From Collinsella sp. An2 (lineage in GTDB: Bacteria; Actinomycetota; Coriobacteriia; Coriobacteriales; Coriobacteriaceae), in contig NZ_NFJW01000016.1 in the NCBI RefSeq assembly GCF_002160065.1, forward strand, positions 1 through 47,607: 47,607 bases of DNA, read 5' to 3'. Made by a program: the position numbers and the translations under genes. Under the pieces are notes generated by a model. It searched no databases. It worked only from the letters and a program-made list of their open reading frames with translations, and was not told the DNA's origin. Positions 25,586 through 35,087 of this stretch are shown in pieces. How positions within the stretch are numbered: position 1 is the first letter of the stretch; each line of letters starts with the position of its first letter.

Positions 25586-26335
25586 ATGGACATGGCACCG
25601 ACCAGCCCCATCCTCGAGGTTTCCCACTACCAGAAGCGCTACGGCGACAAAGTTGCCGTACGCGACCTCTCGCTTACCGTCGAGCCCGGCGACATCTATG
25701 GCTTCATCGGCCACAACGGCGCCGGTAAGACCACTCTGATCCGATCCGTCGTAGGTGCCCAGGACATCGACGGCGGGCAGATCAAGGTTTGCGGCATCGA
25801 CGTAGCGCGCGATCCCGTGGCGGCCAAGCGACAGCTCGCCTACGTGCCCGATAACCCCGACGTCTATGCGTTTATGACCGGCTTGCAATACCTCGCCTAC
25901 CTGGCAGACATCTTCCGGGTCCCCGCCGACGTGCGCCGCCAGCGCACCGGCGAGCTCTCCGAGCGCCTTCAGCTCTCCGATGCCCTCGCCAATCCGGTGG
26001 CAACCTACTCCCACGGCATGCGCCAGAAGCTTGTGCTCATCGGCGCTCTTCTTCACGATCCCCGACTCCTGGTGCTTGACGAACCCTTCGTAGGCCTGGA
26101 CCCCGTCGCCTCGCACGAACTCAAAGAGATTCTTCATGAAACCGCAGCTCGAGGCGCCGCAGTATTCTTCTCTTCGCACGTGCTCGAGGTGGTCGAAAAA
26201 CTCTGCAGCAAAGTCGCCATCATTCGCGCAGGAGAGCTGATCGCTGCGGGCACCACCGACGAAGTGCGCGGCGACGACTCGCTTGAGGACATCTTCCTCG
26301 AGCTTGTTGAAACTACCGACGAGACGGGGCGGTAG
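25586..26335 (+). CDS. ABC transporter ATP-binding protein
   Basis: A 249-residue ABC ATPase with Walker A GHNGAGKTT, a YSHGMRQK signature-like segment and Walker B LLVLDEPFVGLDP, followed by the SSHVLEVVEKLC H-loop. Its type is that of drug, bacteriocin or lipid exporters with a separate permease. GAAGGAG lies 6 nt before ATG 25586. The stop is 2 bp before the permease start, so the two are translationally coupled. Substrate unknown. Confidence 0.92.
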   Translation: MDMAPTSPILEVSHYQKRYGDKVAVRDLSLTVEPGDIYGFIGHNGAGKTTLIRSVVGAQDIDGGQIKVCGIDVARDPVAAKRQLAYVPDNPDVYAFMTGLQYLAYLADIFRVPADVRRQRTGELSERLQLSDALANPVATYSHGMRQKLVLIGALLHDPRLLVLDEPFVGLDPVASHELKEILHETAARGAAVFFSSHVLEVVEKLCSKVAIIRAGELIAAGTTDEVRGDDSLEDIFLELVETTDETGR

Positions 26336-26337
26336 CC

Positions 26338-28038
26338 ATGCACGACTTTGTCATTCTGTGCCGCGTCCAACTGCTTGGCCTTCTTAATTCGCTCGCACCG
26401 GGACATCGCAACCATGGAAAGCGCAGAACGAAGGGGCGTATAGCCCTGGCCGCCCTTGGCTATGTGGTGCTCGCCGTAATCTGCGTTGGATACCTGTTCA
26501 TGATGGGCTGCGGCCTTGTTGCCCTGGGGCTCGCGAACGCCATCCCTGTCTTTGCCGTGCTCGCCGGCGCCCTGGGCGGCGTGGGGTTTGCCTTCGCAAA
26601 GACGCGCGGCACCCTGTTCGAGCTCACCGACTTTGACCATGTCATGGCGCTGCCCGTCCCGCGTCGAACCGTGGTCGCATCGCGTCTGGCAAGCCTCTAT
26701 CTTGCATCTGTGGCCACATCGATCCTGCTTGCGGGACCGCTCTACGCTGCCTACTTCCTGGAAACGGGAGCAACGGTACCCGGCGTGGTGTGCGCGGCCG
26801 TCACCGTAGTGCTTGCCCCCGCCATCCCGGTGAGCATCGCCGTTTTCGCCTCGTTTGGGCTCACGGCGCTTGCTGCGCGGTTCCGGCATGCCAATTCCGC
26901 CTATATCGTTCTGACGCTTGCGCTCATCACCGCGCTCGTCGTGGGCATCTATGGGTTCTCCTTCGCCATGCCCCGTCAGGACGACGCTGCTGCCATGGCC
27001 ATGGTGACTTCCCTGGCCTCCACCGCGAGCAGCGGCATCGCCACGTTCTGGCCGCCCGCCAACTGGGCAGCCTCGGCGGTGACCTCGGGGTCTGTGGTAA
27101 GCCTGCTGCTGTTCGTCGGGCTCTCCCTGGCCATACCTGCGCTTACACTCGAAGTAATCCAGCGCAACTACCTTGCGCTCACGGGCATGCTCGTCGCACG
27201 GACCGGCCGACGCTCTGGACCGGCGCAGCGCGCAAGGGCCGACCAAGCTGCCCGCACCGACGCCGCGGCGCCCGTGTCCATGCGCTCGCGCACGCCGTTC
27301 CAAGCGCTCCTTCACAAAGAGTTCGCCACCATGGTGGGGGTGCCCGCCTATGCCATCAACTGCCTGTTTGGCTATGTCTTTCTCATAGTCATCGCTATTG
27401 CGCTGTCGGTTGTGGGCCTGCGCGACCTGCTGCTTTCCGGAGTCATCGACGGCGTCGACCTCTCGGCGCAAGACATTGACGCGGCGCTGGGGCAGATCAT
27501 GCTCATCGTGCCGTGGATGTTCGCCTTCTTTGCGACCATGAGCCCCACCGCCGCATGCTCGGTCTCTATGGAAGGGCGCGGTGCCTGGATCATGGAAACG
27601 CTGCCGATACCACCTCGCACCGTATTGGGCGCCAAGCTTGCCGCCAACGCCATTCCCGTCGCCGCCGTGCTCGCGCTCTGCACCGGCGTACTTCTGGGAA
27701 CAGGACAGATCGCCCCGGTGACCGCCCTCGAGATTCTTATCGTAGGCTTTGGCGGCTTCTACCTGGTCACCTGCATTGCGCTGCACCTTGACGCGCGCAA
27801 CCCCAACCTGGACTGGAGCTCCCCAAACGAGGTGGTCAAGCGTGGCTTGCCTGTGATGGTGTGCGTCTTCGGCGGTATGGCGATCGGCTTCGGCGGAGGC
27901 GCAGGCACCATGCTGCTTTCGGCTGTCACCGAGGTCACGGTTGGGCATGTGGTCACCCTCGCCGTCGGCGCGGTCGCCATCGTGGCGGGACAGCTGATCT
28001 TTGAACACACCTGTCGCACCGCAAAGCTTCAGTACTAG
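26338..28038 (+). CDS. ABC transporter permease
   Basis: A 566-residue polytopic membrane protein with about twelve hydrophobic segments in two halves, the second starting near residue 315 after a polar, Arg/Ala-rich linker (about 285-320). It is the membrane partner of the ATPase at 25586-26335, from which it is separated by 2 bp. Family resemblance is to large ABC-2-like export permeases, with no specific substrate mark. A strong hairpin (28067-28099) follows. Confidence 0.85.
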   Translation: MHDFVILCRVQLLGLLNSLAPGHRNHGKRRTKGRIALAALGYVVLAVICVGYLFMMGCGLVALGLANAIPVFAVLAGALGGVGFAFAKTRGTLFELTDFDHVMALPVPRRTVVASRLASLYLASVATSILLAGPLYAAYFLETGATVPGVVCAAVTVVLAPAIPVSIAVFASFGLTALAARFRHANSAYIVLTLALITALVVGIYGFSFAMPRQDDAAAMAMVTSLASTASSGIATFWPPANWAASAVTSGSVVSLLLFVGLSLAIPALTLEVIQRNYLALTGMLVARTGRRSGPAQRARADQAARTDAAAPVSMRSRTPFQALLHKEFATMVGVPAYAINCLFGYVFLIVIAIALSVVGLRDLLLSGVIDGVDLSAQDIDAALGQIMLIVPWMFAFFATMSPTAACSVSMEGRGAWIMETLPIPPRTVLGAKLAANAIPVAAVLALCTGVLLGTGQIAPVTALEILIVGFGGFYLVTCIALHLDARNPNLDWSSPNEVVKRGLPVMVCVFGGMAIGFGGGAGTMLLSAVTEVTVGHVVTLAVGAVAIVAGQLIFEHTCRTAKLQY

Positions 28039-28066
28039 CAGCAGTAACGACCACAATGCCAGCAAA

Positions 28067-28099
28067 GCCGGCCCGACAGCATCTCGCCGCCGGGCCGGC
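28067..28099. terminator. Bidirectional hairpin between ABC permease and carbamate kinase
   Basis: GCCGGCCCG (28067-28075) pairs with CGGGCCGGC (28091-28099) between two convergent genes. No long T-tract is present. Confidence 0.6.
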
Positions 28100-28140
28100 C
28101 CTGTATGAAGTGCGGTGGTTGTGCTCGCCTTTGTAACGCC

Positions 28141-29103
28141 CTAGGCGTAGATGCGCGTGCCGGAGAGGCCGGCCATGGTCTCGGCGGCCTTGTCGAGGGC
28201 ACCGATGATGCACACACGACCTTTACGGGAGCGCGCAAACTTGATGGCGGCGCGCACCTTGGGCTCCATGGAACCCTTGCCAAACTGGCCCTCGTCGGCC
28301 AGACGCTCGGCCTCGTCCGCCGAGACCTCCGTCAGGTCGCGCTGGTCGGGCTTGCCAAAGTTGACCGCCACGTGTTCGACGGCAGTCAGCAAGAACAGCA
28401 CCTGCGCGTCGCAGTCCTCGGCCAAAAGCTCGCCGCCCATGTCCTTGTCAATGACCGCGGCCACGCCCTTGTAGCAGCCCTTGTCCGCGTAATCGCGCAC
28501 GACCGGGATGCCACCGCCGCCGCAGGCGATGACGATGAACTCGTTGTCGAGCAGGTTCAGGATCGAATCGGCCTCGACGATCTTCTTGGGCTCGGGAGAG
28601 GCCACCACGCGGCGCCATCCGCGGCCGGAATCCTCCACGAACATCTTCTCGGGGTCAGCGGCCATGAGCTCGCGGGCCTGCTCCTCGGTATAAAATGGGC
28701 CAATCGGCTTAGTGGGATTCTGGAACGCCGGGTCGTCCGGGTCGCACTCGATCTGCGTCACCACGGTGGCCACGTGCCAGCGCTTGTAGCGGCGATGCAT
28801 CTCGCGGCCGATGCCCTGCTGCAGGTGGTAGCCGATGTAGCCCTGGCTCATGGCGCCGCATTCGGGCAGGTCCATCTCGGGCGTGCCGATCGCGTTGTGC
28901 GCCGCGGCGAAGGCGTTCTGAATCATACCCACCTGCGGGCCGTTGCCGTGGGTGATGATGATCTCGTTGCCCTGCTCGATGAGGCCGATGAGCGCATGCG
29001 CGGCGTGGTTCACGCGCTCGATCTGCTCGGCCGGGGTGTCTCCCAGAGCGTTGCCGCCCAGCGCGACAACGATACGGTCGGGCTTGCCGATAGGCTTGGA
29101 CAT
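28141..29103 (-). CDS. aguC: Carbamate kinase (agmatine pathway)
   Basis: Transfers phosphate from carbamoyl phosphate to ADP, giving ATP, ammonia and CO2. The 320-residue protein has the family marks IVVALGGNAL, HGNGPQVG, and the ACGGGGIPVV loop followed by a conserved DKD. The ATG at 29103 has GAAGGGAA upstream; a GTG five codons earlier is less suitable. It is the last gene of the aguB-aguD-aguA-aguC operon, so its role here is energy recovery from agmatine rather than arginine. Confidence 0.93.
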   Translation of the reverse strand: MSKPIGKPDRIVVALGGNALGDTPAEQIERVNHAAHALIGLIEQGNEIIITHGNGPQVGMIQNAFAAAHNAIGTPEMDLPECGAMSQGYIGYHLQQGIGREMHRRYKRWHVATVVTQIECDPDDPAFQNPTKPIGPFYTEEQARELMAADPEKMFVEDSGRGWRRVVASPEPKKIVEADSILNLLDNEFIVIACGGGGIPVVRDYADKGCYKGVAAVIDKDMGGELLAEDCDAQVLFLLTAVEHVAVNFGKPDQRDLTEVSADEAERLADEGQFGKGSMEPKVRAAIKFARSRKGRVCIIGALDKAAETMAGLSGTRIYA

Positions 29104-29167
29104 AGCGGTTCCCTTCACTGGTCATGTCCCCGGCATGCGCGCGGGGACAGCGTGTGCAGAAGATGAT

Positions 29168-29192
29168 GCGGGGCGCCGCTCGGACGCCCCGC
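29168..29192. terminator. Intercistronic hairpins between aguA and aguC
   Basis: GCGGGGCG (29168-29175) pairs with CGCCCCGC (29185-29192), and a second hairpin, GTCCCC (29126-29131) with GGGGAC (29143-29148), follows it. No T-tracts are seen, so mRNA stabilisation or partial termination is likely. Confidence 0.45.
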
Positions 29193-29206
29193 GAGAGGAG
29201 AAACGA

Positions 29207-30409
29207 TTACGCAGACGGCTCCTGCTGCGTGATGCAGTGAATGTTGCCGCCGCCATACACGACCTGCTCGGACTTGACGCCTACGCAGCGGTACACGCCC
29301 TCGCCCCAGACCTCGTCGTAGATCTTCTGGAGCGTATCGACGGCCAGCTGGTCGTTCTCGTCGCCGTACTGCGGCACGATGACGCCGTGGTTGGTGACGA
29401 GGTAGTTCATGTAGGACGCGATCAGCGGCTCATCGGGCACACGGGGCTCTGCGTTCTCGTCGATGTCGATGGAGTCGCAGGAGGCCTGGTCCATATAGAG
29501 CGGCTTCACGGGCATGGGAAGCTTGTAGACCTTGAGCTTGCGGCCCTTGGCGTCCACCGCGTTCGAGAGCGTCTCGTACGCCTCGTGGCACTGGCGGTAG
29601 AAGGGGTACTCGGGGTCGTCGGTCCAGATGCAGGCCATGACGCCAGGCGCGATGAAGGTCGCGACGTCGTCGATGTGGCCATTCGTCTCACACGGGTCAA
29701 TACCCTCCTTGACCCAGATGACCTTGTCGACGCCCAGGTACTGCTCGAGGTGCTCGGTCATGTATGCGCGCAGCTCCTCGCTCCAGGGCTGGAACTTAAG
29801 GGCGTAGCTCGGCCACAGGTCGTCCTCGTCCTCCTCCACGCGCACGGCAGAGGCGGTGCGGCCCGGAGAGAGCAGGCACTGGTCGGTCACGACGACGGTG
29901 CCCTCGCCGTCGACGGTGATCGAGCCGCCCTCGAGAATCATGTCGTCGGGGCGATAGCGGCGGCATCCAGAGAGCTCGGCCATCTTGAGGGCGATCTGCT
30001 CGTCCTTGTCCCACGGGAAGTACAGACCGTCGATCATGCCGCCGTACGCGTTGAAGTGCCAGTGGCAGGCGCGCTTGTCGCCCTTGCCGTCGATGACGTA
30101 CGTCGCGGCGGTGTCGCGGAACCAGGCGTCGTCGGTGGTCATCTCGAGCACCGTGATGTTCTCGTCCTCTTCAAAGACCGCCTTGCAGTTGGCGTAGTCG
30201 GCCTGGTTGGCGCACATGTAGACCGGCGTGAACTCGGCGATGGCGCGGGCGATGGCAGCATACTGCTTCTGCGCGGGCTTGGCGCCGTGGGCCCAGGTGT
30301 CGGTGCGGTGGGGCCAACCCATCCACACGCGGTCCTGCGGCGCGAACTCGGCGGGCATGTAGAAGCCGTCGGCCTTAGGGGTGGATTCGGACTCGGTGAT
30401 GGTACGCAT
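29207..30409 (-). CDS. aguA: Agmatine deiminase
   Basis: Hydrolyses agmatine to N-carbamoylputrescine and ammonia. It is a member of the peptidyl-arginine-deiminase-like superfamily. The catalytic cysteine is C392 in GGGNIHCITQQ near the C-terminus. TTDDAWFRD and the histidine region ETNGHIDD are the other active-site segments. At 400 residues it is longer than the usual about 370; an acidic insertion (VRVEEDEDD, near residue 200) accounts for part. GGAGG lies 6 nt before ATG 30409. It is the third gene of the agmatine operon. Confidence 0.95.
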   Translation of the reverse strand: MRTITESESTPKADGFYMPAEFAPQDRVWMGWPHRTDTWAHGAKPAQKQYAAIARAIAEFTPVYMCANQADYANCKAVFEEDENITVLEMTTDDAWFRDTAATYVIDGKGDKRACHWHFNAYGGMIDGLYFPWDKDEQIALKMAELSGCRRYRPDDMILEGGSITVDGEGTVVVTDQCLLSPGRTASAVRVEEDEDDLWPSYALKFQPWSEELRAYMTEHLEQYLGVDKVIWVKEGIDPCETNGHIDDVATFIAPGVMACIWTDDPEYPFYRQCHEAYETLSNAVDAKGRKLKVYKLPMPVKPLYMDQASCDSIDIDENAEPRVPDEPLIASYMNYLVTNHGVIVPQYGDENDQLAVDTLQKIYDEVWGEGVYRCVGVKSEQVVYGGGNIHCITQQEPSA

Positions 30410-30567
30410 GGGAACCTCCAAATCGAGTGGTTATGACCTAAAAGGTTTCGTTGCTGATAGGAACGGGACGGGGAATATCCAGCTCGCCCGGCGTGGCCCC
30501 GCCCCGATGGGCGGCAGGAGGCTTTCTCTGCGCATCGCGGGCAGCTGCTCCTGCAGACCGCAAGCGG

Positions 30568-31998
30568 CTACTCGGCCTTGGCCTCCTCGGCCAGACGCTC
30601 CGCCGCAAGCTCCGGCGTAAGTCCGTGATACTCCTCGGCGCGACCGCGTGCGCTCACCACGCGAACGACCTCCCCCACAGCGATGAAGAAGACCACGCCA
30701 ATGAGAATGGGCAGCTTGTCGGCCACCTCATCCGCCGACAGCGGCACCACCGTGGCGATGATGGCGAGCACGAGCTCGATTGCCGGTATGACGAGCGCCA
30801 CCATCATGGCCTTGCCCTTGAAGGGGAAGGTGAAGACGCGCGGACGGTCGGCGTCGACGCGGCGCAGCTTCAAAAACGCCGGGAACATGGGGATGTAGGA
30901 GATGAGCAGGAACACGACGTTGGCCGAGAAGAGCATCCAGAAGACGCCCTCGGACACCGCGGGGATGGGCACAAGCTGCAGCAGCAGCGCAAGCGTGGCG
31001 ACGACGCCGTTGACCACCGAGGCGTGCGTGGGCATGCCGGTCTTGGGGTTCTCGTAACCAAACACCTTGGGCATGTTGCCATGCTTGGCGGCATAGCACG
31101 CCACAGAGTTCACGCCGAAGGACCACGAGGCCATGTTGGCGAACAGCGTGATCAAAAACACGATGGCGATGACGGAGAAGATCGGCGAGTCACCCACGAT
31201 GGTGCGCACGGCCACGATCATGCCGAAGTCGGGGTCGATCTGGTCGGCCGGAATCGCCGCGCCGATGCCAAAGCCGCAGAAGAGGTAGATCACACCGATG
31301 GCGAGGCCGCCCATGATGATGGCCTTCGGGATGTCGCGCTTGGGGTCGGACATGTCGTTTGCGAACGTGCACACGACCTCGAAGCCCATGAAGTTGAAGA
31401 TGATAACGGACAGGTAGCCGAGCGCACTCGTGTTGGTGAGGTCGGGCAGGAACGTCTGCGGGCTCATGTCGCCGGCAAATCCATGCTGCGTGGCAAACCA
31501 GATGCCCAGCGCGCCCACGGCGACGGCGATGGCAACCTTCAGCACGGCGCCGCCGTTGAGGATCCACTCGGAGTCGGAGACCTTGGAAAAGCCCATGACC
31601 ACGACGACCCACACGAAAATGAGCTCGATTACCAGCGCCACCGGGAGGTCAAAGCTCACGCCAAAGACCATGCCCAGAATGTCGGGGAACAGCGTTGCGA
31701 GCGATGCCACCCACAGCGGGTAGTTCACCCAGTAGTAGTACGAAACGCGCGCGCCCCATTTGTCACCGAGCGCTTCGCGCACCCAGTCGTAGAGGCCGCC
31801 CTCAGAGTCGTAGGTGGTTCCCAGCTCGGCGACCACCATGCCGTAGGGCAGCAAAAACGTGAGGATGAGGAAGATCCACCAGAAGAACTGCTGGTTTCCA
31901 ATGGCCGCAGCGGGAGCGGCGGCCTCGCAGACAAACACGACGCAGATGACCGACGCGATGACGGTCAGAAACGATAGCTTCTTTGCTTTTTCTGCCAT
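30568..31998 (-). CDS. aguD: Agmatine/putrescine antiporter (APC family)
   Basis: A 476-residue amino-acid/polyamine antiporter with about twelve membrane helices, beginning with MAEKAKKLSFLTVIASVICV. Position between the putrescine carbamoyltransferase and agmatine deiminase genes indicates exchange of external agmatine for internal putrescine, as in lactic acid bacterial AguD. AAAGGA lies 9-10 nt before ATG 31998; a longer frame upstream is not hydrophobic or conserved. The preceding 317 bp gap has only small GC hairpins. Confidence 0.9.
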   Translation of the reverse strand: MAEKAKKLSFLTVIASVICVVFVCEAAAPAAAIGNQQFFWWIFLILTFLLPYGMVVAELGTTYDSEGGLYDWVREALGDKWGARVSYYYWVNYPLWVASLATLFPDILGMVFGVSFDLPVALVIELIFVWVVVVMGFSKVSDSEWILNGGAVLKVAIAVAVGALGIWFATQHGFAGDMSPQTFLPDLTNTSALGYLSVIIFNFMGFEVVCTFANDMSDPKRDIPKAIIMGGLAIGVIYLFCGFGIGAAIPADQIDPDFGMIVAVRTIVGDSPIFSVIAIVFLITLFANMASWSFGVNSVACYAAKHGNMPKVFGYENPKTGMPTHASVVNGVVATLALLLQLVPIPAVSEGVFWMLFSANVVFLLISYIPMFPAFLKLRRVDADRPRVFTFPFKGKAMMVALVIPAIELVLAIIATVVPLSADEVADKLPILIGVVFFIAVGEVVRVVSARGRAEEYHGLTPELAAERLAEEAKAE

Positions 31999-32315
31999 GA
32001 TACAAAATCCTTTGCTCAGTCGTTGCAACGCCGGCGTGCCGTCGCAAGACATGCGAGGGGGTGCCGGCCATACCGTGGCGGAGACGAGCATCCGCCGGTC
32101 CAGAAGCGCAGGCGCAGCTCCACAGCTCTAAAGCAGGCGTCTAAAGCACACCTGTGGCTTCCGGACGAGTCACACATTGGTGCGTGGGTCGCACGGCGCG
32201 GGCCCGCATGGTCGCCGCGCCGTGCAGCAGAAGGGAAAGCGACCGGAAACGCAAAGAGACAAACGCTCCCGGTTGCCGGGTGGGAGGCGCCAAAGGTCGC
32301 CTCAGGCTTCAGGCC
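31999..32315. other. 317 bp gap within the agmatine operon
   Basis: No gene is supported. On the minus strand, just after the aguB stop, GAGGCG/CGCCTC and CCCGG/CCGGG form small adjacent hairpins (32265-32300). Nothing else was recognised. Confidence 0.5.
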
Positions 32316-33368
32316 TTAGGCCTGCAGTGCCTCGATCTTGGAGAGGGCGGCGTGCAGCTCGTCCTTGCCCGCGTAGTCCACGCCCTCATCGTTGAGCGGC
32401 GTGCGGGGACCAAGGGCGGCCAGCAGTGCGCGGATGGAGTGCTTGCGGTTCTCGGCCTCGACCCAGCAGAGTGAACGCTCGGGATCGTCCATGACCTCGT
32501 CCACGACCTCCTCGCCGCGGGTGGCGGGCAGGCAGTGCATGAACTTGGAGTTGGGGCCGGCGTAGTTCATCATGTCCATGGTCACCTGGTACTTGGGATA
32601 GAACACGTCCATGTAGCTCTCGCCCGAGACCTCCTCGTCATAGAGGCCGTACCACACGTCGGTGTAGATGAAGTCGGCGCCCTTGATGCACTCGATGTCG
32701 TCGGAGATGGTGATGGTGCCACCGGAGACCTTGCAGTTCTCCTCGGCGATAGCCACCAGGTCGACCTTGTTCTCGACCTGCAGGCCGCCGTCCGTGACCT
32801 GATGGCCCTTGGGACCAAACTGCACGAAGTTCATGCCGATCTTGGAGCAGATGAACATGAGCGAGACGCAGACCTGCGTGGCGTCGCCGATGAACGCGAG
32901 CGTGCAGTCCTCGATCTTCTTGCCCTCGGGCAGGTTCTCGAGCATGGTCATGAGGTCGCCCATCTCCTGCGTGGGATGGTTATACTCGGACATGCCGTTG
33001 ATGACCGGCACGGCAGAGCCGGCGGCAAGGCCCACCACGTCCTTGTGGCGGTCGACGCGCGCCATCATGATGTCAAGCAAGCTGCCCATGACGCGAGCGG
33101 TGTCGCCAAGGGACTCGTGGCCGCCCAGCTGGATGCTGCCGGGGCCGTAGAACTGCGCGTGGCCGCCGAGGTCGGTCATGGCCGTCTCGAAGGAGAGGCG
33201 CGTGCGGGTGGAGACCTGCTGGAAGATCATGCCGAGACTCTTGTTGCGCAGCAGGTGCGGATAGTAGCCGCCCTCCTTAATGGCCTTCTTCATGGCGAGG
33301 CCCAGGTCCTCGATCGCGAGGATCTCCTCTTTGGTGAAGTCGTTGGTGTCGATGAAGTCCTTAACCAT
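32316..33368 (-). CDS. aguB: Putrescine carbamoyltransferase
   Basis: Phosphorolyses N-carbamoylputrescine to putrescine and carbamoyl phosphate. The 350-residue protein has the carbamoyl-phosphate loop STRTR at residues 53-57, HPTQ at 131-134 and HCLPA at 278-282. The substrate-side segment [19 protein letters not shown] and a C-terminal extra helix resemble putrescine rather than ornithine carbamoyltransferases, and its operon with agmatine deiminase supports this. AGGAGG precedes ATG 33368. It is first in the operon. Confidence 0.92.
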   Translation of the reverse strand: MVKDFIDTNDFTKEEILAIEDLGLAMKKAIKEGGYYPHLLRNKSLGMIFQQVSTRTRLSFETAMTDLGGHAQFYGPGSIQLGGHESLGDTARVMGSLLDIMMARVDRHKDVVGLAAGSAVPVINGMSEYNHPTQEMGDLMTMLENLPEGKKIEDCTLAFIGDATQVCVSLMFICSKIGMNFVQFGPKGHQVTDGGLQVENKVDLVAIAEENCKVSGGTITISDDIECIKGADFIYTDVWYGLYDEEVSGESYMDVFYPKYQVTMDMMNYAGPNSKFMHCLPATRGEEVVDEVMDDPERSLCWVEAENRKHSIRALLAALGPRTPLNDEGVDYAGKDELHAALSKIEALQA

Positions 33369-33498
33369 GGTTCCTCCTAAACCCGGCGGTCGCGGTTTGG
33401 CCCGCGACCTTGTCTCTTGGGACGCCGTGGTGCGCGTCCCCGCTGACTCCATCTTTTCGCCTCGCTCAAAAAAGCGTGAGTTTATGCTGGGTTAAATG

Positions 33499-33527
33499 CC
33501 GCTGGCGGAAATAGGACCGGTCTAAAC
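33499..33527 (+). promoter_or_regulatory. Candidate AguR site 1
   Basis: CCGCTGGCGGAAATA is identical to 33708-33722, followed by CCG at a fixed distance and CTAAAC. The core CCGC-TG-GCGG is an inverted repeat. Confidence 0.45.
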
Positions 33528-33707
33528 CGCGCACGCCTCCACAGGTCAGGCGCACACCGCACGCACGGACGCGCCGACGGGCCTGCCGCTCGCCGATTGT
33601 GGCGCCTCGAGACGCCTGAGGCGAACGGTCGGATGCGTCCCGCAAACGGCAGGGGGTCTTCGACCCCAACAACACGCGGTGCAGAGGCGTGAACGGTCGA
33701 TTGAGCA

Positions 33708-33736
33708 CCGCTGGCGGAAATATATCCGCGCTAAAC
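33708..33736 (+). promoter_or_regulatory. Candidate AguR site 2
   Basis: The second copy of the 29 nt element, 114 bp before the sensor gene start. It shares the first 15 nt and the final CTAAAC with copy 1. Confidence 0.45.
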
Positions 33737-33849
33737 TCAGTAAACCCGCAGCTCACAAATGTGCTTACAGTTTAGACACATTACTGGACAGGAATCGCCC
33801 CAAACCGCCGGTACCATCAACTGGAACCCAAATGGCGGATGGAGCGACC

Positions 33850-34815
33850 ATGAACTACGTGTTTTTCTTCTATACGCTCGCGCTTCTGGTGATCTGCGTC
33901 CTCACCGCCGCGATCGCCGGTGCGACCTACCTCTCGTGCCGGCGCCGGTCGTACCTCTTTGCCGCCGGCATCTTTGCGCTCTACGCCGTCGAGACCACCG
34001 AGATCTTCTTCGGCGAGTACGCCATGCAGAACCTTCCCTTCGACGCCGGCATGTACTACGAGATCACCATGCCGGTCTTTCGCACCGTTGTGATCTCCAT
34101 ACTGAACGGATGCATCTGGGCCATCGTGCTCGACGCGCTCGACCGCATCTCTTCACGCAGGTTTTGGACGCCAGTCGTCGTCTTCGCTCTATCGAACGTG
34201 GCGATCCTTGCCCTGCTGCCCACAGGCCCCTGGCGCCAGTGGCTCTACTACACCACGCGGCAGCTGTTCTTGTTCTTCGTGTACGCCTACTGCCTCTACA
34301 CCTATCGTCGCTCAACGGACCAAAGCTACCGCACGCGGCTCCAGCGGTTTCGCACACCGCTCGCGGTGACTGCCGTCTTGACCCTCGTGGTGCTCATCGA
34401 GGACAGCATCGTCATCCTGGGTTCTCCCATGAGCATCTATCCCGACTGGCTGCCCCTCTATCTGTCTGAGCGCAACCTCTCGGAAAACGTGCTCATGTGC
34501 TACTTGGCGGTTTTTCTCATTCGCAACGCCGTCAACGTGCTCTCCATCCGCATGAAAGAGGTGCCGCAGAAGGAGGATGTGAGCGACCTGGACCGCCACA
34601 TCGACGAGCAGATGCCCTTCTATCGCGATGCCCATGGGCTCTCGGCGCGCGAAGCCGAGGTGCTGCGCCTGGTGCTGTTGGGCAAGAACAACCAGGAGAT
34701 TGCCGATGAGCTCTATCTAGCCGTGGGCACCGTCAAGGCGCACGTGCACAATATCTTGGTCAAGACCGAGCAAAAGACCCGCGACGACGTGTGCGTAGAC
34801 TTCTGGAAGTCCTGA
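33850..34815 (+). CDS. aguR: Membrane-bound LuxR-family regulator (AguR-like)
   Basis: A 321-residue one-component sensor. Seven predicted membrane helices span about residues 4-230 and a LuxR/NarL helix-turn-helix occupies about 255-318 (LSAREAEVLRLVLLGKNNQE, then VGTVKAHVHNILVKT). It is divergent from the agmatine operon. In lactic acid bacteria a membrane LuxR protein, AguR, senses agmatine and activates the same genes, so this is the likely role. GGAG lies 6 nt before ATG 33850; an ATG six codons earlier has no ribosome site. Confidence 0.85.
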   Translation: MNYVFFFYTLALLVICVLTAAIAGATYLSCRRRSYLFAAGIFALYAVETTEIFFGEYAMQNLPFDAGMYYEITMPVFRTVVISILNGCIWAIVLDALDRISSRRFWTPVVVFALSNVAILALLPTGPWRQWLYYTTRQLFLFFVYAYCLYTYRRSTDQSYRTRLQRFRTPLAVTAVLTLVVLIEDSIVILGSPMSIYPDWLPLYLSERNLSENVLMCYLAVFLIRNAVNVLSIRMKEVPQKEDVSDLDRHIDEQMPFYRDAHGLSAREAEVLRLVLLGKNNQEIADELYLAVGTVKAHVHNILVKTEQKTRDDVCVDFWKS

Positions 34816-34878
34816 CGGGGCATACGCGCGCCGCCGCACTACTGCCCGTGCCATAGCGCTACCGCACGCGCCGCCGCG

Positions 34879-35007
34879 CTAGCGATTGCGACGAATGGTG
34901 CCGGCAACCAGCCACACCACCGCCGCGGCGGCAAGCCACCCCAAAAGCGGAAGCCAGGAGTCGGTAACGGTTTGGATCACAGCGGACCAGTTGATGCCCT
35001 TGGACAT
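34879..35007 (-). CDS. 42-residue single-span membrane protein of the BceAB operon
   Basis: A tiny protein beginning MSKGINWSAVIQTV, with one hydrophobic helix (about residues 15-36, LPLLGWLAAAAVVWLVAG) and a basic TIRRNR end. AAAGGAG lies 7 nt before ATG 35007. It is the last gene of the minus-strand run after the YxeA-like gene, 80 bp downstream of it. No family was recognised. Its role may be as a small accessory of the exporter. Confidence 0.65.
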   Translation of the reverse strand: MSKGINWSAVIQTVTDSWLPLLGWLAAAAVVWLVAGTIRRNR

Positions 35008-35087
35008 GACGTGACTCCTTTCGGTGCAATGCGCTCCAATGGGGACAGCCGCGCGCAGACGGCACACGGCTGCCGGGGATGTGTCGG

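Larger units (their letters stand above)
33369..33849. promoter_or_regulatory. 481 bp divergent control region of the agmatine genes
   Basis: No gene is supported. Two 29 nt direct repeats (33499-33527 and 33708-33736, 24 of 29 identical) lie 209 bp apart in the same orientation. The first is near the aguB side, the second near the sensor-gene side. They are candidate binding sites for the LuxR-type regulator encoded at 33850. Confidence 0.6.
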
